DNA of 43,042 nucleotides. It comes from Alphaproteobacteria bacterium. GTDB taxonomy: Bacteria > Pseudomonadota > Alphaproteobacteria > Caulobacterales > Caulobacteraceae. Shown here one piece after another: positions 20,370-28,845 of the stretch. The notes under the pieces are model-generated. The model saw only the letters and a list, made by a program, of their open reading frames with translations, was not told where the DNA came from and did not search any database. Made by a program: the position numbers and the translations under genes. Where the stretch lies: contig JAHJNW010000140.1 in assembly GCA_018820665.1 (NCBI GenBank), positions 1 to 43,042 on the forward strand, given 5' to 3'. Position 1 is the first letter of the stretch, and each line of letters starts with the position of its first letter.

Positions 20370-20398
20370 CTGACCTCGCGCGCGTCAGCCTCTATCTA
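20370..20398 (+). promoter_or_regulatory. Promoter of the aldehyde dehydrogenase operon
   Basis: CTGACC (20370-20375), a 17-base spacer and TATCTA (20393-20398) are the best promoter match in the 227-bp gap between the divergent amidohydrolase and aldehyde dehydrogenase genes. I find no copy of the ATGAAA half-sites seen at the other two promoters of the sugar cluster. Confidence 0.4.
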
Positions 20399-20449
20399 GC
20401 GTGCAAGGCCGCCCTCTCCCGCCGCCTGCGACCCTGACGAGGACCGGCC

Positions 20450-21892
20450 ATGACCGAGACGATCGAACTGTCCCACTGGATCGACGGCGAGAAGGTCGCC
20501 GGCGACCGGCCCTCGCAGAGCCTGAACCCGTCCGACACGCGCGATCTGGTGGCCCGCACCCCCGACGGCGGCGTGGACGAGGTCAATGCCGCGGTGGCGG
20601 CGGCGAAGGCGGCCTTTCCGGCCTGGTCCGAGGCCTCGCCCGAGGTGCGCTCGGATATCCTCGACAAGGCCGGGACCCTGATCATGGAACGGCGCGAGGC
20701 GCTGGGTCGCCTGCTGTCGCGCGAGGAGGGCAAGACCCTGGCCGAAGGCATCGGCGAGACCGTCCGCGCCGGCCGCATCCTGAAGTATTTCGCCGGCGAG
20801 GCGCTGCGCGTCCACGGCCAGAACCTCGCCTCGGTGCGGCCCGGGGTGGAGATCCAGACCTATCGCCAGGCGGTCGGGGTGTACGGCCTGATCACCCCGT
20901 GGAATTTCCCGGTGGCGATCCCGGCGTGGAAGGCGGCCCCCGCCCTGGCCTTCGGCAATACGGTGGTGATGAAGCCGGCCGGCCCGACCCCGGCGACGGC
21001 AGAGGCGATGGTCGCCATCCTGCATGAGGCCGGCCTGCCCAAGGGGGTGCTGAATCTGGTCATCGGCCGCGGCGGCGTCGGTCAGGCCATCGTCGATCAC
21101 AAGGACGTGGACGGGATTTCCTTCACCGGTTCGCAGGGCGTCGGCGCCGGCGTCGCGGCCGGCGCGGTCAGGCGACAGGCCCGGGTGCAGCTGGAGATGG
21201 GCGGCAAGAACCCGCTGATCGTGCTGGACGACGCCGATCTGGAGCGCGCCGTGATGATCGCCCTCGACGGCTCGTTCTACGCCACGGGCCAGCGCTGCAC
21301 CGCCTCCAGTCGGCTGATCGTCCAGGACGGCATCCATGATCGCTTCGTCGCCGCCCTGGCGGAGAAGGTCGCCGCGCTGCGCGTCGGACCGGCGCTGGAC
21401 CCGAACACCCAGATCGGCCCGGCAGTCAGCGAGGACCAGCGCGAGACCTCGTACCGCTATATCGAGATCGCGCGCGGCGAGGGCGGCCGCATCGTCGCCG
21501 GCGGCGACCGGATGGAGCTGGATACGCCCGGCTGGTATGTGCAGCCGACGCTGATCGTCGACACCGATCCGGCCAGCCGCATCAACCAGGAAGAGGTCTT
21601 CGGCCCGGTCGCCTCGACCATCCGGGTCAAGGACTATGAGGAGGCCCTGGCCATCGCCAATGGCGTCGAGTTCGGCCTGTCGGCGGGCCTCGTCACCAGC
21701 TCGCTGAAACACGCCCGGGACTTCCAGCGGCGGGCGAAAGCGGGCATGACGATGGTCAACCTCCCGACGGCCGGGGTCGACTACCATGTGCCGTTCGGCG
21801 GCTCGAAATCCTCCAGCTACGGCGCCCGCGAGCAGGGCTTCGCGGCGGTGGAATTCTTCACCCAGACCAAGACCTCCTATTCGGCGAGCTGA
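20450..21892 (+). CDS. Aldehyde dehydrogenase, alpha-ketoglutarate semialdehyde type
   Basis: A 480-residue NAD(P)-dependent aldehyde dehydrogenase. The catalytic residues are in place: Asn152 (TPWNFPVAIPAWK), general base Glu249 (LEMGGKNPLIVLDD) and nucleophile Cys283 (GQRCTASSRLIV). The coenzyme loop is FTGSQGVGAGV, and NQEEVFGPV is the late signature. Overall it resembles alpha-ketoglutarate semialdehyde dehydrogenases of the non-phosphorylative pentose pathways (Caulobacter XylA type), but substrate assignment is by resemblance only. The stop overlaps the start of the SMP-30 gene (TGATG). The other cluster enzymes form a phosphorylative route that does not need this step, so its role is open. 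Confidence 0.85.
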   Translation: MTETIELSHWIDGEKVAGDRPSQSLNPSDTRDLVARTPDGGVDEVNAAVAAAKAAFPAWSEASPEVRSDILDKAGTLIMERREALGRLLSREEGKTLAEGIGETVRAGRILKYFAGEALRVHGQNLASVRPGVEIQTYRQAVGVYGLITPWNFPVAIPAWKAAPALAFGNTVVMKPAGPTPATAEAMVAILHEAGLPKGVLNLVIGRGGVGQAIVDHKDVDGISFTGSQGVGAGVAAGAVRRQARVQLEMGGKNPLIVLDDADLERAVMIALDGSFYATGQRCTASSRLIVQDGIHDRFVAALAEKVAALRVGPALDPNTQIGPAVSEDQRETSYRYIEIARGEGGRIVAGGDRMELDTPGWYVQPTLIVDTDPASRINQEEVFGPVASTIRVKDYEEALAIANGVEFGLSAGLVTSSLKHARDFQRRAKAGMTMVNLPTAGVDYHVPFGGSKSSSYGAREQGFAAVEFFTQTKTSYSAS

Positions 21893-22752
21893 TGATGAAC
21901 GGATCTGTAGACCTCCTCTGGGACGTGAAGGCCGAGCTGGGCGAGGGCCCGGTCTGGGACGCGGCCCGCGCCTGTCTGTGGTTCGTCGACATCAAGGGCC
22001 GCAAACTGCACCGCTATGAGCCGGCGAGCGACGGCAAGACCTCGTGGGACACGCCCGATCAGACCGGCTTCGCCCTGCCGGCCGAGGACGGCTCGCTGGT
22101 CTGCGGCGTGCGCGGCGGCCTGCACCGGTTCGACCCCGAGAGCGGCGCCTTCACCCTGATCCAGCGGGTCGAGGAAGACCGGCCGCAGAACCGGTTGAAC
22201 GATGGCTTCGTCGCCCCCGGGGGGACCCTGTGGTTCGGCTCGATGGACGACAGCGAGGAGACCGTTTCGGGCGCCCTCTATCGCTGGCGGGGCGGCGAGC
22301 TGACGCGTCACGACGACGGCTACCGCGTCACCAACGGCCCGGCGCTTAGCCCCGACGGGCGGATCATGTACCACCACGACACCACCGAGCGGCGCATCTA
22401 CGCCTTCGATCACGCCGACGGCTTTCTGACCAACAAGCGGCTGTTCGCCATCACCGAGGACGGTTTCGCCGACGGCCCGAGCGTGGACATGGACGGGGTG
22501 CTGCACGTCGGCCTGTTCAACGGCTGGGGCGTGGCCCGCTTCTCGCCCTCGGGCCAACGCATTGGCACCATCCGCCTGCCGGTCCAGACGGTGACCAAGG
22601 CGGCCTTCGGCGGCGCCGACCGGCGCGACCTGTATTGCACCACGGCCTGGCTGGGCAACGCCGACAAACGAGCCGAGCAGCCGACCCTCGGCGGGCTGTA
22701 TCGCGTCCGGGTCGAAACGCCGGGTCTGCCGCAGGCCCTGATCCGCGCTTGA
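21892..22752 (+). CDS. SMP-30/gluconolactonase family sugar lactonase
   Basis: A 286-residue six-bladed propeller enzyme that hydrolyses aldonolactones to aldonic acids. The divalent-metal ligands align well with the SMP-30 family: Glu18 (LGEGPVWD), Asn103 (NRLNDG), Asn148 (VTNGPALSPDG) and Asp199 (DGPSVDMDG). There is no signal peptide, so it is cytoplasmic. Two ATG codons are adjacent (21892 and 21895); the first overlaps the aldehyde dehydrogenase stop. The likely substrate is the lactone made by the SDR sugar dehydrogenase in the same cluster (galactono-, arabino- or xylonolactone). Confidence 0.9.
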   Translation: MMNGSVDLLWDVKAELGEGPVWDAARACLWFVDIKGRKLHRYEPASDGKTSWDTPDQTGFALPAEDGSLVCGVRGGLHRFDPESGAFTLIQRVEEDRPQNRLNDGFVAPGGTLWFGSMDDSEETVSGALYRWRGGELTRHDDGYRVTNGPALSPDGRIMYHHDTTERRIYAFDHADGFLTNKRLFAITEDGFADGPSVDMDGVLHVGLFNGWGVARFSPSGQRIGTIRLPVQTVTKAAFGGADRRDLYCTTAWLGNADKRAEQPTLGGLYRVRVETPGLPQALIRA

Positions 22753-23603
22753 TCGTTCTCCAGCACGGGGGCTGGCGACTGGCCGTCCGGCCGGAACTGG
22801 GCTGTTCGATCGCCAGCCTGACGCACGGCGGGCGCGACGTGCTGCGGCCGACGCCCGAGGGGGCGACGGACATTCTGCAGACCGCCTGTTTCCCGCTGGT
22901 CCCCTACGCCAACCGCATCGCCGATGGCCGGTTCAGCTTCGGCGGACAGGCGGTCAGCCTGCCGGTGCACGACCGGTTCGCGCCCCATGCCCTGCACGGC
23001 GACGGCTGGCTGGCCTCGTGGACGTTGCTGGAACAGTCGGAGGCGTCGGCCCGCTTCATCCATCGCCATGACGCCGACGGCTGGCCGTGGCCGTATGAGG
23101 CGGTGCAGACCTTCGCCCTGACCGCCTCGGGCCTGCGCATCGACCTGTCGGTGCTGAACCTCGGCGAGACGCCGGCGCCGGCCGGTCTGGGGCTGCATCC
23201 CTATTTCCCGGTGGGCGATCAAACCCGTCTGCAACTGACCGCCGAGGCGGTCTGGGCGGTCGGCGCCGGTCTGATCCCGACCGCGCCGGTTCGGCCTGCG
23301 GAAGTCTTCGACTGGTCCCCCGGTCCCCGGGTCGCGGACGCGCCCTTCGTGGATAATTGCTACGCCGGCTGGGGTGGGACGGCGCATCTGATCGAGCCCG
23401 ACCGGACGATAACGGTCACCGCCTCGTCCAACGCCGGATGGGCCCATGTCTATGCGCCGGGGCTGGGCTATTGCTGCGTCGAGCCCGTCACCCACCGGCC
23501 CGACGCCGTCCATGCGCCGGACGGCGAGGACAGCGGCCTCGTCGTGCTGGAGCCCGGCCGCGCCCTGTCGATGTGGATGGAGATCGCCGTCGCCGACGCC
23601 TGA
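22749..23603 (+). CDS. Aldose 1-epimerase (mutarotase)
   Basis: A 284-residue galactose-mutarotase-like protein. The catalytic histidines lie in FAPHALHGDGW and GLGLHPYFPV, and the general base glutamate in VVLEPGRALSMWM. ACFPLVPYANRIADGRF is the family's opening substrate loop. It interconverts alpha and beta anomers of an aldose and so feeds the anomer-specific dehydrogenase. The likely start is TTG at 22749, overlapping the SMP-30 stop (TTGA); the first residues MIVLQHGGWRLAV then match the family. An ATG at 22635 in the same frame lies wholly inside the lactonase gene. It converges on the dehydratase gene with 2 bp between stops. Confidence 0.88.
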   Translation: MIVLQHGGWRLAVRPELGCSIASLTHGGRDVLRPTPEGATDILQTACFPLVPYANRIADGRFSFGGQAVSLPVHDRFAPHALHGDGWLASWTLLEQSEASARFIHRHDADGWPWPYEAVQTFALTASGLRIDLSVLNLGETPAPAGLGLHPYFPVGDQTRLQLTAEAVWAVGAGLIPTAPVRPAEVFDWSPGPRVADAPFVDNCYAGWGGTAHLIEPDRTITVTASSNAGWAHVYAPGLGYCCVEPVTHRPDAVHAPDGEDSGLVVLEPGRALSMWMEIAVADA

Positions 23604-23605
23604 GG

Positions 23606-25402
23606 TCAGTGGTTGTCGCGCGCCTCGCCGAACCGGTCGATGATGCGGTGGTATTTGACCGCCGGCTCCAGCACCGCCCCGGTGTCCAGCTGGCTGACCA
23701 TGCCGCGCTGGATCTCCTGCCACGGCGTCTGCGAGGCCGGATAGGCGTAGCCGCCGGCCGCCTCCAGGGCGGCGCGCCGTTCGGCCAGTTCGGCGTCGGA
23801 GATCAGGATGTCGGCCCGGCCGGTGTTGAGGTCGATCCGCACCCGGTCGCCGGTCTTCAGCAGGGCGATATTGCCGCCCGCCGCCGCCTCGGGCGAGGCG
23901 TTCAGGATCGAGGCCGAGCCCGAGGTGCCGGACTGCCGCCCGTCGCCGATGCAGGCGAGGGCGTGAACGCCGCGTTTGATCAGATAGTCGGGCGGCCGCA
24001 TGTTCACGACCTCGGCCGCGCCGGGATAGCCGATCGGCCCGGCCCCGCGCATGAACAGCAGGCTCTGTTCGGTGATGGCCAGGCTCTCGTCGTCGATGCG
24101 GCGGTGATAGTCCTCGGGCCCGTCGAACACGACGGCGGGGCCTTCGAAGGCGTTCAGGTCGTCAGGGTTGGACAGGTAACGCTCGCGGAATTCCGGGCTG
24201 ATCACGCTCAGCTTCATGACCGCGGCGTCGAACAGATTGCCGCTGAAGACGACGAAGCCGGCGTCGGTCTTCATCGGCGCGTCGAACGGCTTGATCACAT
24301 CCGGCAGGACGACCTCGCGGCCGCGGCAGTTGTCGCCGATGCTGCGGCCGGTGACGGTCAGGGCGTCCTCGTGGATCAGGCCCTGTTTCATCAGTTCATT
24401 GACCACGGCCGGCACCCCGCCGGCGTGGAAATAGTCCTCGCCCAGATACGCGCCGGCGGGCTGCAGATTGACCAGCAGCGGCACATGCAGGCCGTGCGTC
24501 TGCCAGTCCTTCAGCGGCACGTCGACATGGGCGTGGCGGGCGAGGGCGGTCAGGTGGATTGGGGCGTTGGTCGAGCCGCCGATGGCCGAGTTGACGACGA
24601 TGGCGTTGTGGAAGGCCTCGCGCGTCAGGATGTCCGACGGCTTGAGGTCCTCGCGCACCATGTCGACGATGCGCAGGCCGGTCTCATAGGCGACCTGGGC
24701 GCGCTCGCGGTAGGGGGCCGGGATGGCGGCCGAGCCGGGCAGGGACATGCCCAGCGCCTCGGCCAGCGAGTTCATCGTCGTCGCCGTACCCATGGTGTTG
24801 CAATAGCCGACCGACGGGGCCGAGGAGGCGACCAGCTCGATGAAGCCGTCGTAGTCGATCTCGCCGGCGGCCATCATCTGCCGCGCCTTCCAGATGATGG
24901 TGCCAGAGCCGGTGCGCTCGCCCTTGTGCCAGCCGTTCAGCATCGGCCCGACCGACAGGGCGATGGCCGGGATGTCGACCGTCGCGGCGGCCATCAGGCA
25001 GGCCGGGGTGGTCTTGTCGCAGCCGATGGTCAGGACGACGCCGTCCAGCGGATAGCCGTACAGACTCTCGACCAGGCCGAGATAGGCGAGGTTGCGGTCC
25101 AGCCCGGCGGTCGGCCGTTTGCCGGTCTCCTGGATCGGATGGACCGGGAATTCCATGGCGATGCCGCCGGCCTCACGAATGCCCTCGCGCAGCCGCTCGG
25201 CCAGCACCAGATGGTGGCGATTGCAGGGGCTGAGGTCCGAGCCGGTCTGGGCGATGCCGATGATCGGCTTGTCGGACTGCAGCTCCTTCCGCGTCAGCCC
25301 GTAGTTCAGGTACCGCTCCAGATAGAGGGCGGTCATGTCCGGGTTTTCGGGGTTGTTGAACCAGGCGCGCGAACGGAGCGGCTTCTTCGGGCGGTCTGTC
25401 AT
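23606..25402 (-). CDS. IlvD/Edd-family sugar-acid dehydratase
   Basis: A 598-residue Fe-S dehydratase of the IlvD/Edd family, which converts aldonates to 2-keto-3-deoxy acids. Cluster cysteines are at 60 ([10 protein letters not shown]), 128 ([10 protein letters not shown]) and 201 ([11 protein letters not shown]). [10 protein letters not shown] and the C-terminal [16 protein letters not shown] active-site region are also present. Length and the RSRAWFNNP opening place it with pentonate/hexonate dehydratases (arabonate, xylonate, galactonate) rather than dihydroxyacid dehydratase or phosphogluconate dehydratase. The ATG at 25402 lies 5 bp after the SDR stop, so the two are co-transcribed. In this cluster it occupies the position of DgoD, which belongs to an unrelated enolase-type family. 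Confidence 0.9.
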   Translation of the reverse strand: MTDRPKKPLRSRAWFNNPENPDMTALYLERYLNYGLTRKELQSDKPIIGIAQTGSDLSPCNRHHLVLAERLREGIREAGGIAMEFPVHPIQETGKRPTAGLDRNLAYLGLVESLYGYPLDGVVLTIGCDKTTPACLMAAATVDIPAIALSVGPMLNGWHKGERTGSGTIIWKARQMMAAGEIDYDGFIELVASSAPSVGYCNTMGTATTMNSLAEALGMSLPGSAAIPAPYRERAQVAYETGLRIVDMVREDLKPSDILTREAFHNAIVVNSAIGGSTNAPIHLTALARHAHVDVPLKDWQTHGLHVPLLVNLQPAGAYLGEDYFHAGGVPAVVNELMKQGLIHEDALTVTGRSIGDNCRGREVVLPDVIKPFDAPMKTDAGFVVFSGNLFDAAVMKLSVISPEFRERYLSNPDDLNAFEGPAVVFDGPEDYHRRIDDESLAITEQSLLFMRGAGPIGYPGAAEVVNMRPPDYLIKRGVHALACIGDGRQSGTSGSASILNASPEAAAGGNIALLKTGDRVRIDLNTGRADILISDAELAERRAALEAAGGYAYPASQTPWQEIQRGMVSQLDTGAVLEPAVKYHRIIDRFGEARDNH

Positions 25403-25407
25403 GCGCG

Positions 25408-26157
25408 TCAGTTCCAGCCGCCGTCGACGATGTAGTGCTGATTGGTGATGGCGCCCGCTTCTTCGGAGGCCATGAAGACGATGACCTTGGCGATGTCGTC
25501 GGGGACCAGCCGGCGCTTGAGGCACTGGCGCTCGAAAATCTCCTTCTCGCTCTCGGGCGTGACCCACAGTTCGAGCTGGCGTTCGGTCATGATCCAGCCC
25601 GGGGCGACGGCGTTGACCCGGACGCCGTACTCGCCGAAGTCGCGCGCCAGCGAGCGGGTCAGGCCCAGCACCGCCGACTTGGACGCCGTATAGGCGGCCA
25701 TGCCGCCCTGGCCGATGACCCAGGAGGTCGAGCCCAGATTGACGATGGCGCCCTTGCCCGCCGTCTGCATGTCCGGCAGCACGGCCTGGGCGGCGAAGAA
25801 CTGGTGTTTCAGGTTCACCGCCATGCGGCCGTCCCAATAGGCCTCGGTGACCTCCAGGGTGGCGTGGCGCTCGTCGTGGGCGGCGTTGTTGATCAGCACC
25901 CCGATCGGACCGAAGCGATCGCGGACCGTCTGCACCGCGGACTTCAGTGCGGGGATGTCGGTCAGGTCGCAGGGCACGAACAGCAGGCTGTCGCCCAGCT
26001 CCGCCTCCAGCTTCGCGCCACGGGCGGCGTCGATGTCGAGAACGCCGACGCGTGCGCCCTGGGCGATGAAGGCGCGGGTGATCGCCTCGCCGATGCCGCC
26101 GGCGCCCCCGGTGACGATGACGATGGCCCCTGCGAGGTCGGAATAGATGGCGGCCAT
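25408..26157 (-). CDS. SDR aldose 1-dehydrogenase
   Basis: A 249-residue classical short-chain dehydrogenase. The cofactor loop is [10 protein letters not shown]; Asp41 at the end of the second strand (VLDID) favours [12 protein letters not shown], Asn115 and the triad Ser143 (LGSTSW), Tyr156 and Lys160 (YTASK) follow. The pattern NNA-x-DxRH, EAYWDxRxxVNLxH and [10 protein letters not shown] closely resembles Caulobacter D-xylose dehydrogenase XylB and L-arabinose/galactose 1-dehydrogenases. It oxidises an aldose at C1 to the lactone. The partner enzymes (DgoK, DgoA) point to galactose, while the XylB likeness allows pentoses. It starts a transcript with the dehydratase and has a palindromic candidate operator at its promoter. 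Confidence 0.9.
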   Translation of the reverse strand: MAAIYSDLAGAIVIVTGGAGGIGEAITRAFIAQGARVGVLDIDAARGAKLEAELGDSLLFVPCDLTDIPALKSAVQTVRDRFGPIGVLINNAAHDERHATLEVTEAYWDGRMAVNLKHQFFAAQAVLPDMQTAGKGAIVNLGSTSWVIGQGGMAAYTASKSAVLGLTRSLARDFGEYGVRVNAVAPGWIMTERQLELWVTPESEKEIFERQCLKRRLVPDDIAKVIVFMASEEAGAITNQHYIVDGGWN

Positions 26158-26214
26158 ACGCTCCCCAACGGTTGTCCGGCGGGTCCTCGCGCCCGCGCCG
26201 ACCCGGAGGCCGAC

Positions 26215-26230
26215 CTTTCATTCATGAAAG
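26215..26230. promoter_or_regulatory. Candidate IclR-type operator palindrome
   Basis: CTTTCAT-tc-ATGAAAG is a perfect 7-2-7 palindrome in the gap between the IclR gene and the aldose dehydrogenase gene. Placed a few bases after the predicted transcription start, it would suit a repressor that blocks initiation or elongation. The half-site ATGAAA/G recurs twice before the symporter gene. Binding by the neighbouring IclR protein is inferred. Confidence 0.6.
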
Positions 26231-26245
26231 CGATATTCGTCGGCG

Positions 26246-26274
26246 AAAATGCTCGCGCGGGTGGATGAAGTCAA
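26246..26274 (-). promoter_or_regulatory. Promoter of the dehydrogenase-dehydratase operon
   Basis: On the minus strand TTGACT (26274-26269), a 17-base spacer and CATTTT (26251-26246). Transcription would start near 26239, giving a leader of about 80 bases. The palindrome at 26215-26230 lies immediately downstream of the predicted start site. Confidence 0.5.
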
Positions 26275-26317
26275 CGCGAGCGTGCGCGCCGGCCTGAATT
26301 TTCAGCGCAAGGGGGCG

Positions 26318-27091
26318 TCAGGCCTGGGAAACGGCGCTCATCTCTGACGAGAGGGCGGCGGCGGCGCGGCGCAGATGGCTGACCACGACGTCGACGCCGG
26401 AGGTCGGCGGGGTCCGCTCGATATAGGGGGTGATCAGGGTGGCGATCACCCCGTCCGCGCCGATGATGGGGGCGACGAGATCCGTCACTCCTTTCACGAA
26501 GTCGCTGGGGCGTTCGACATGGCCCAGCGCCCCGGCCTCCTCGGCGGCCTTGATGAAGCGGTTGGTGCGCGCCGCGCCGAAGCGGGCGACCAGCCGCTGG
26601 CGCAGCTCGGTCTTTTCGGCGGCCGGGGCGCAGCCGTAGAACATCAGGCCCGAGGTCGCGTCGATGATGTTGCGCCGGTATCCGACCCGGACGGAGAAGC
26701 CGAGGTCGCCCGGGCCCTCGATCCGGGCGATGACCACGATCTGTTCGCCGGACAGCACCACCAGGTGACACGACTGCACCGTCGCCTCGGCCAGTTCACG
26801 CATCACCGGCAGGGCGGTCTCGACCAGGGACCGCACCGGCGCCTGGGCCATGCCGAGGGTGAACAGCCGGTTGGTCAGGCGATACCCGTCGGGCGACTGT
26901 TCGATATAGCCGCGGAATTCGAGCACCTGGATCATGCGGAATAGCTCGCTGACCGAGCGACCGAGCACGGCCGACATCTGCGACGGCGTCATCGGCTCGC
27001 CGTGGGACGACAGCAGTTCGAGGACGTCGAGCCCCTTCTCCAGCGCCGGCGCGCGGTATTTGCGGTCGTCCGTATCGTCCTGAAGCGTCAT
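26318..27091 (-). CDS. IclR-family transcriptional regulator
   Basis: A 257-residue regulator. The N-terminal winged helix-turn-helix (about 10-75) reads ALEKGLDVLELLSSHGEP, MTPSQMSAVLGRSVSELFRM and LEFRGYIEQSPDGYRLT. The C-terminal ligand-binding domain (about 85-255) has SCHLVVLSGEQIVVIARIEGP and the late loop ADGVIATLITPYI. Family members often sense keto-acids or sugar acids and control sugar catabolism. It stands between the two divergent halves of the sugar cluster, upstream of the dehydrogenase on the same strand (160-bp gap) and divergent from the symporter. The ATG at 27091 has AAGGAAC upstream; the frame extends to a TTG at 27148. Confidence 0.92.
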   Translation of the reverse strand: MTLQDDTDDRKYRAPALEKGLDVLELLSSHGEPMTPSQMSAVLGRSVSELFRMIQVLEFRGYIEQSPDGYRLTNRLFTLGMAQAPVRSLVETALPVMRELAEATVQSCHLVVLSGEQIVVIARIEGPGDLGFSVRVGYRRNIIDATSGLMFYGCAPAAEKTELRQRLVARFGAARTNRFIKAAEEAGALGHVERPSDFVKGVTDLVAPIIGADGVIATLITPYIERTPPTSGVDVVVSHLRRAAAALSSEMSAVSQA

Positions 27092-27170
27092 CGGCGCCGG
27101 GGTTCCTTCTGGGCGGGCGGAAGCTAGCGGGCGTGGCGGCTTTGGCAAACCGCCGGGTCAGAGGTCACCT

Positions 27171-27230
27171 ATGAAGCATCACGTCAGATATGAAAACGGG
27201 CTTGCCCGCTGTCGTCGCCTCACCTAGCCT
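27171..27230 (+). promoter_or_regulatory. Symporter promoter with repeated half-sites
   Basis: TTGCCC (27202-27207), a 17-base spacer and TAGCCT (27225-27230) make a Caulobacter-like promoter 41 bp before the symporter ATG. Just upstream are ATGAAG (27171-27176) and ATGAAA (27190-27195), two direct half-sites 19 bp apart. They match one arm of the palindrome before the dehydrogenase gene, so the same regulator may act here. Confidence 0.4.
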
Positions 27231-27270
27231 TGCGCAGAGCCCGAACGGGCCGGGCCCCGGGGAGGCACTC

Positions 27271-28845
27271 ATGACGCTTTCGACCATCGACCTCGTCATT
27301 CTGGCGATCTACGCCGTCTGCATCTTCGGTCTGGCGCAGTGGGTGTCGCGCGACAAGGCCGGGGTGACCAAGACCTCGACCGACTATTTTCTCGCCTCGA
27401 AGAACCTGCCCTGGTGGGCCATCGGCGCCTCGCTGATCGCGGCCAACATCTCGGCCGAGCAGATCATCGGCATGAGCGGCTCGGGCTATGTCATCGGGCT
27501 CGGCATCGCCTCCTACGAATGGATGGCGGCGCTGACGCTGCTGATCGTCGGCAAGTTCTTCCTGCCGATCTTCCTGCGCAACGACATCATGACCATGCCG
27601 CAGTTCCTGCAGCAGCGGTACGGTCCGACCATCCGCAACGTCATGGCCGTGTTCTGGCTGCTGCTCTACGTCTTCGTCAATGTGACCTCGATCCTGTGGC
27701 TGGGGTCCATCGCCGTCTCGACGGTGACCGGTCTGGACCAGATGTACGCCATCGTCGCCATCGGCGCCTTCGCCCTGCTGTACCAGCTGTGGGGCGGCCT
27801 CAAGGCCGTGGCCCTGACCGACATCGTGCAGGTCACCCTGCTGGTCGCCGGCGGCCTGATCATCGGTTTCGTGGCCCTGGACCAGATCGGCGGGGCCGGC
27901 GGTCCGGTCGCCGGCTTCCAGACCCTGCTGACCGAGTTCCCCGACAAGTTCGACATGATCCTGTCGCCCGACAATCCGAACTTCAAGGAGCTGCCGGGCA
28001 TCGCCGTCCTGCTGGGCGGGCTGTGGATCATGAACATCAGCTACTGGGGCTTCAACCAGTACATCATCCAGCGGGCGCTGGCCGCGAAGTCGATCGGCGA
28101 GGCCCAGAAGGGCATCGCCTTCGCCGCCTATCTGAAGCTGCTGATGCCGGTGATCGTCGTCCTGCCGGGCATGGCGGCGCTGGTGCTGGCGCCGACGCTG
28201 ATCGCGCCTGACCAGGCCTACCCGACGATGATGAACCTGCTGCCCGCCGGCCTGAAGGGTCTGGTCTTCGCGGCCCTGATCGCCGCCATCATCGCCTCGC
28301 TGGCGTCCAAGGTGAACTCGATCGCGACCATCTTCACCCTCGACCTCTATATGAAGGTCAACAAGACGGCATCGGAGCGGCATCAGGTTCTGGTCGGCCG
28401 CATCGCCGCCGTGACCGCCATGGTCATCGGCATCCTGGTGGCGCGTCCGCTGCTGGGCGGCTTCTCCCAGGCCTTCCAGTTCATCCAGGACTTCACCGGC
28501 TTCTTCACCCCGTCGATCGTGGTGATCTTCATCCTCGGCCTGTTCTGGAAGCGCGCCTCGGAAGCCGGCGCCCTGACCGCGGCCATCGGCGGCGTCGCCC
28601 TGTCCGGCGTCATGTGGTGGCTGGACCGCGAGGGGATCTTCACCCTGCCGTTCATGAACCGCGTCGGCGTGGTCTTCCTCGTGGCCCTGGCGGCGGCGAT
28701 CATCGTCTCGCTGCTGTCTCCGCCCAAGGAGGGCACGATGCAGATCCGGCTGGACGGCGTCAGCTACAAGACGTCGCTGGGCTTCAATCTCGCCGGCGTG
28801 GGCGTGATCCTGTTCCTCATCGCCGTCTACGCCATCTGGTGGTGA
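27271..28845 (+). CDS. Sodium:solute symporter, sugar type (SglT-like)
   Basis: A 524-residue inner-membrane transporter of the SSS family with about 13-14 hydrophobic helices. It begins in IDLVILAIYAVCIFGLAQWV and ends with a helix at GVILFLIAVYAIWW. Family landmarks: TDYFLASKNLPWWAIGASLIAANISAEQ written across residues 30-57, then MTMPQFLQQRYGPTIR, the sodium-site helix IIASLASKVNSIATIF, and GLFWKRASEAGAL near residue 425. The first of these resembles sodium/glucose-galactose carriers. It probably brings in the sugar used by the cluster. The ATG at 27271 has a GGGGAGG ribosome site (27259-27265). The stop overlaps the dgoK start (GTGA). Confidence 0.92.
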   Translation: MTLSTIDLVILAIYAVCIFGLAQWVSRDKAGVTKTSTDYFLASKNLPWWAIGASLIAANISAEQIIGMSGSGYVIGLGIASYEWMAALTLLIVGKFFLPIFLRNDIMTMPQFLQQRYGPTIRNVMAVFWLLLYVFVNVTSILWLGSIAVSTVTGLDQMYAIVAIGAFALLYQLWGGLKAVALTDIVQVTLLVAGGLIIGFVALDQIGGAGGPVAGFQTLLTEFPDKFDMILSPDNPNFKELPGIAVLLGGLWIMNISYWGFNQYIIQRALAAKSIGEAQKGIAFAAYLKLLMPVIVVLPGMAALVLAPTLIAPDQAYPTMMNLLPAGLKGLVFAALIAAIIASLASKVNSIATIFTLDLYMKVNKTASERHQVLVGRIAAVTAMVIGILVARPLLGGFSQAFQFIQDFTGFFTPSIVVIFILGLFWKRASEAGALTAAIGGVALSGVMWWLDREGIFTLPFMNRVGVVFLVALAAAIIVSLLSPPKEGTMQIRLDGVSYKTSLGFNLAGVGVILFLIAVYAIWW

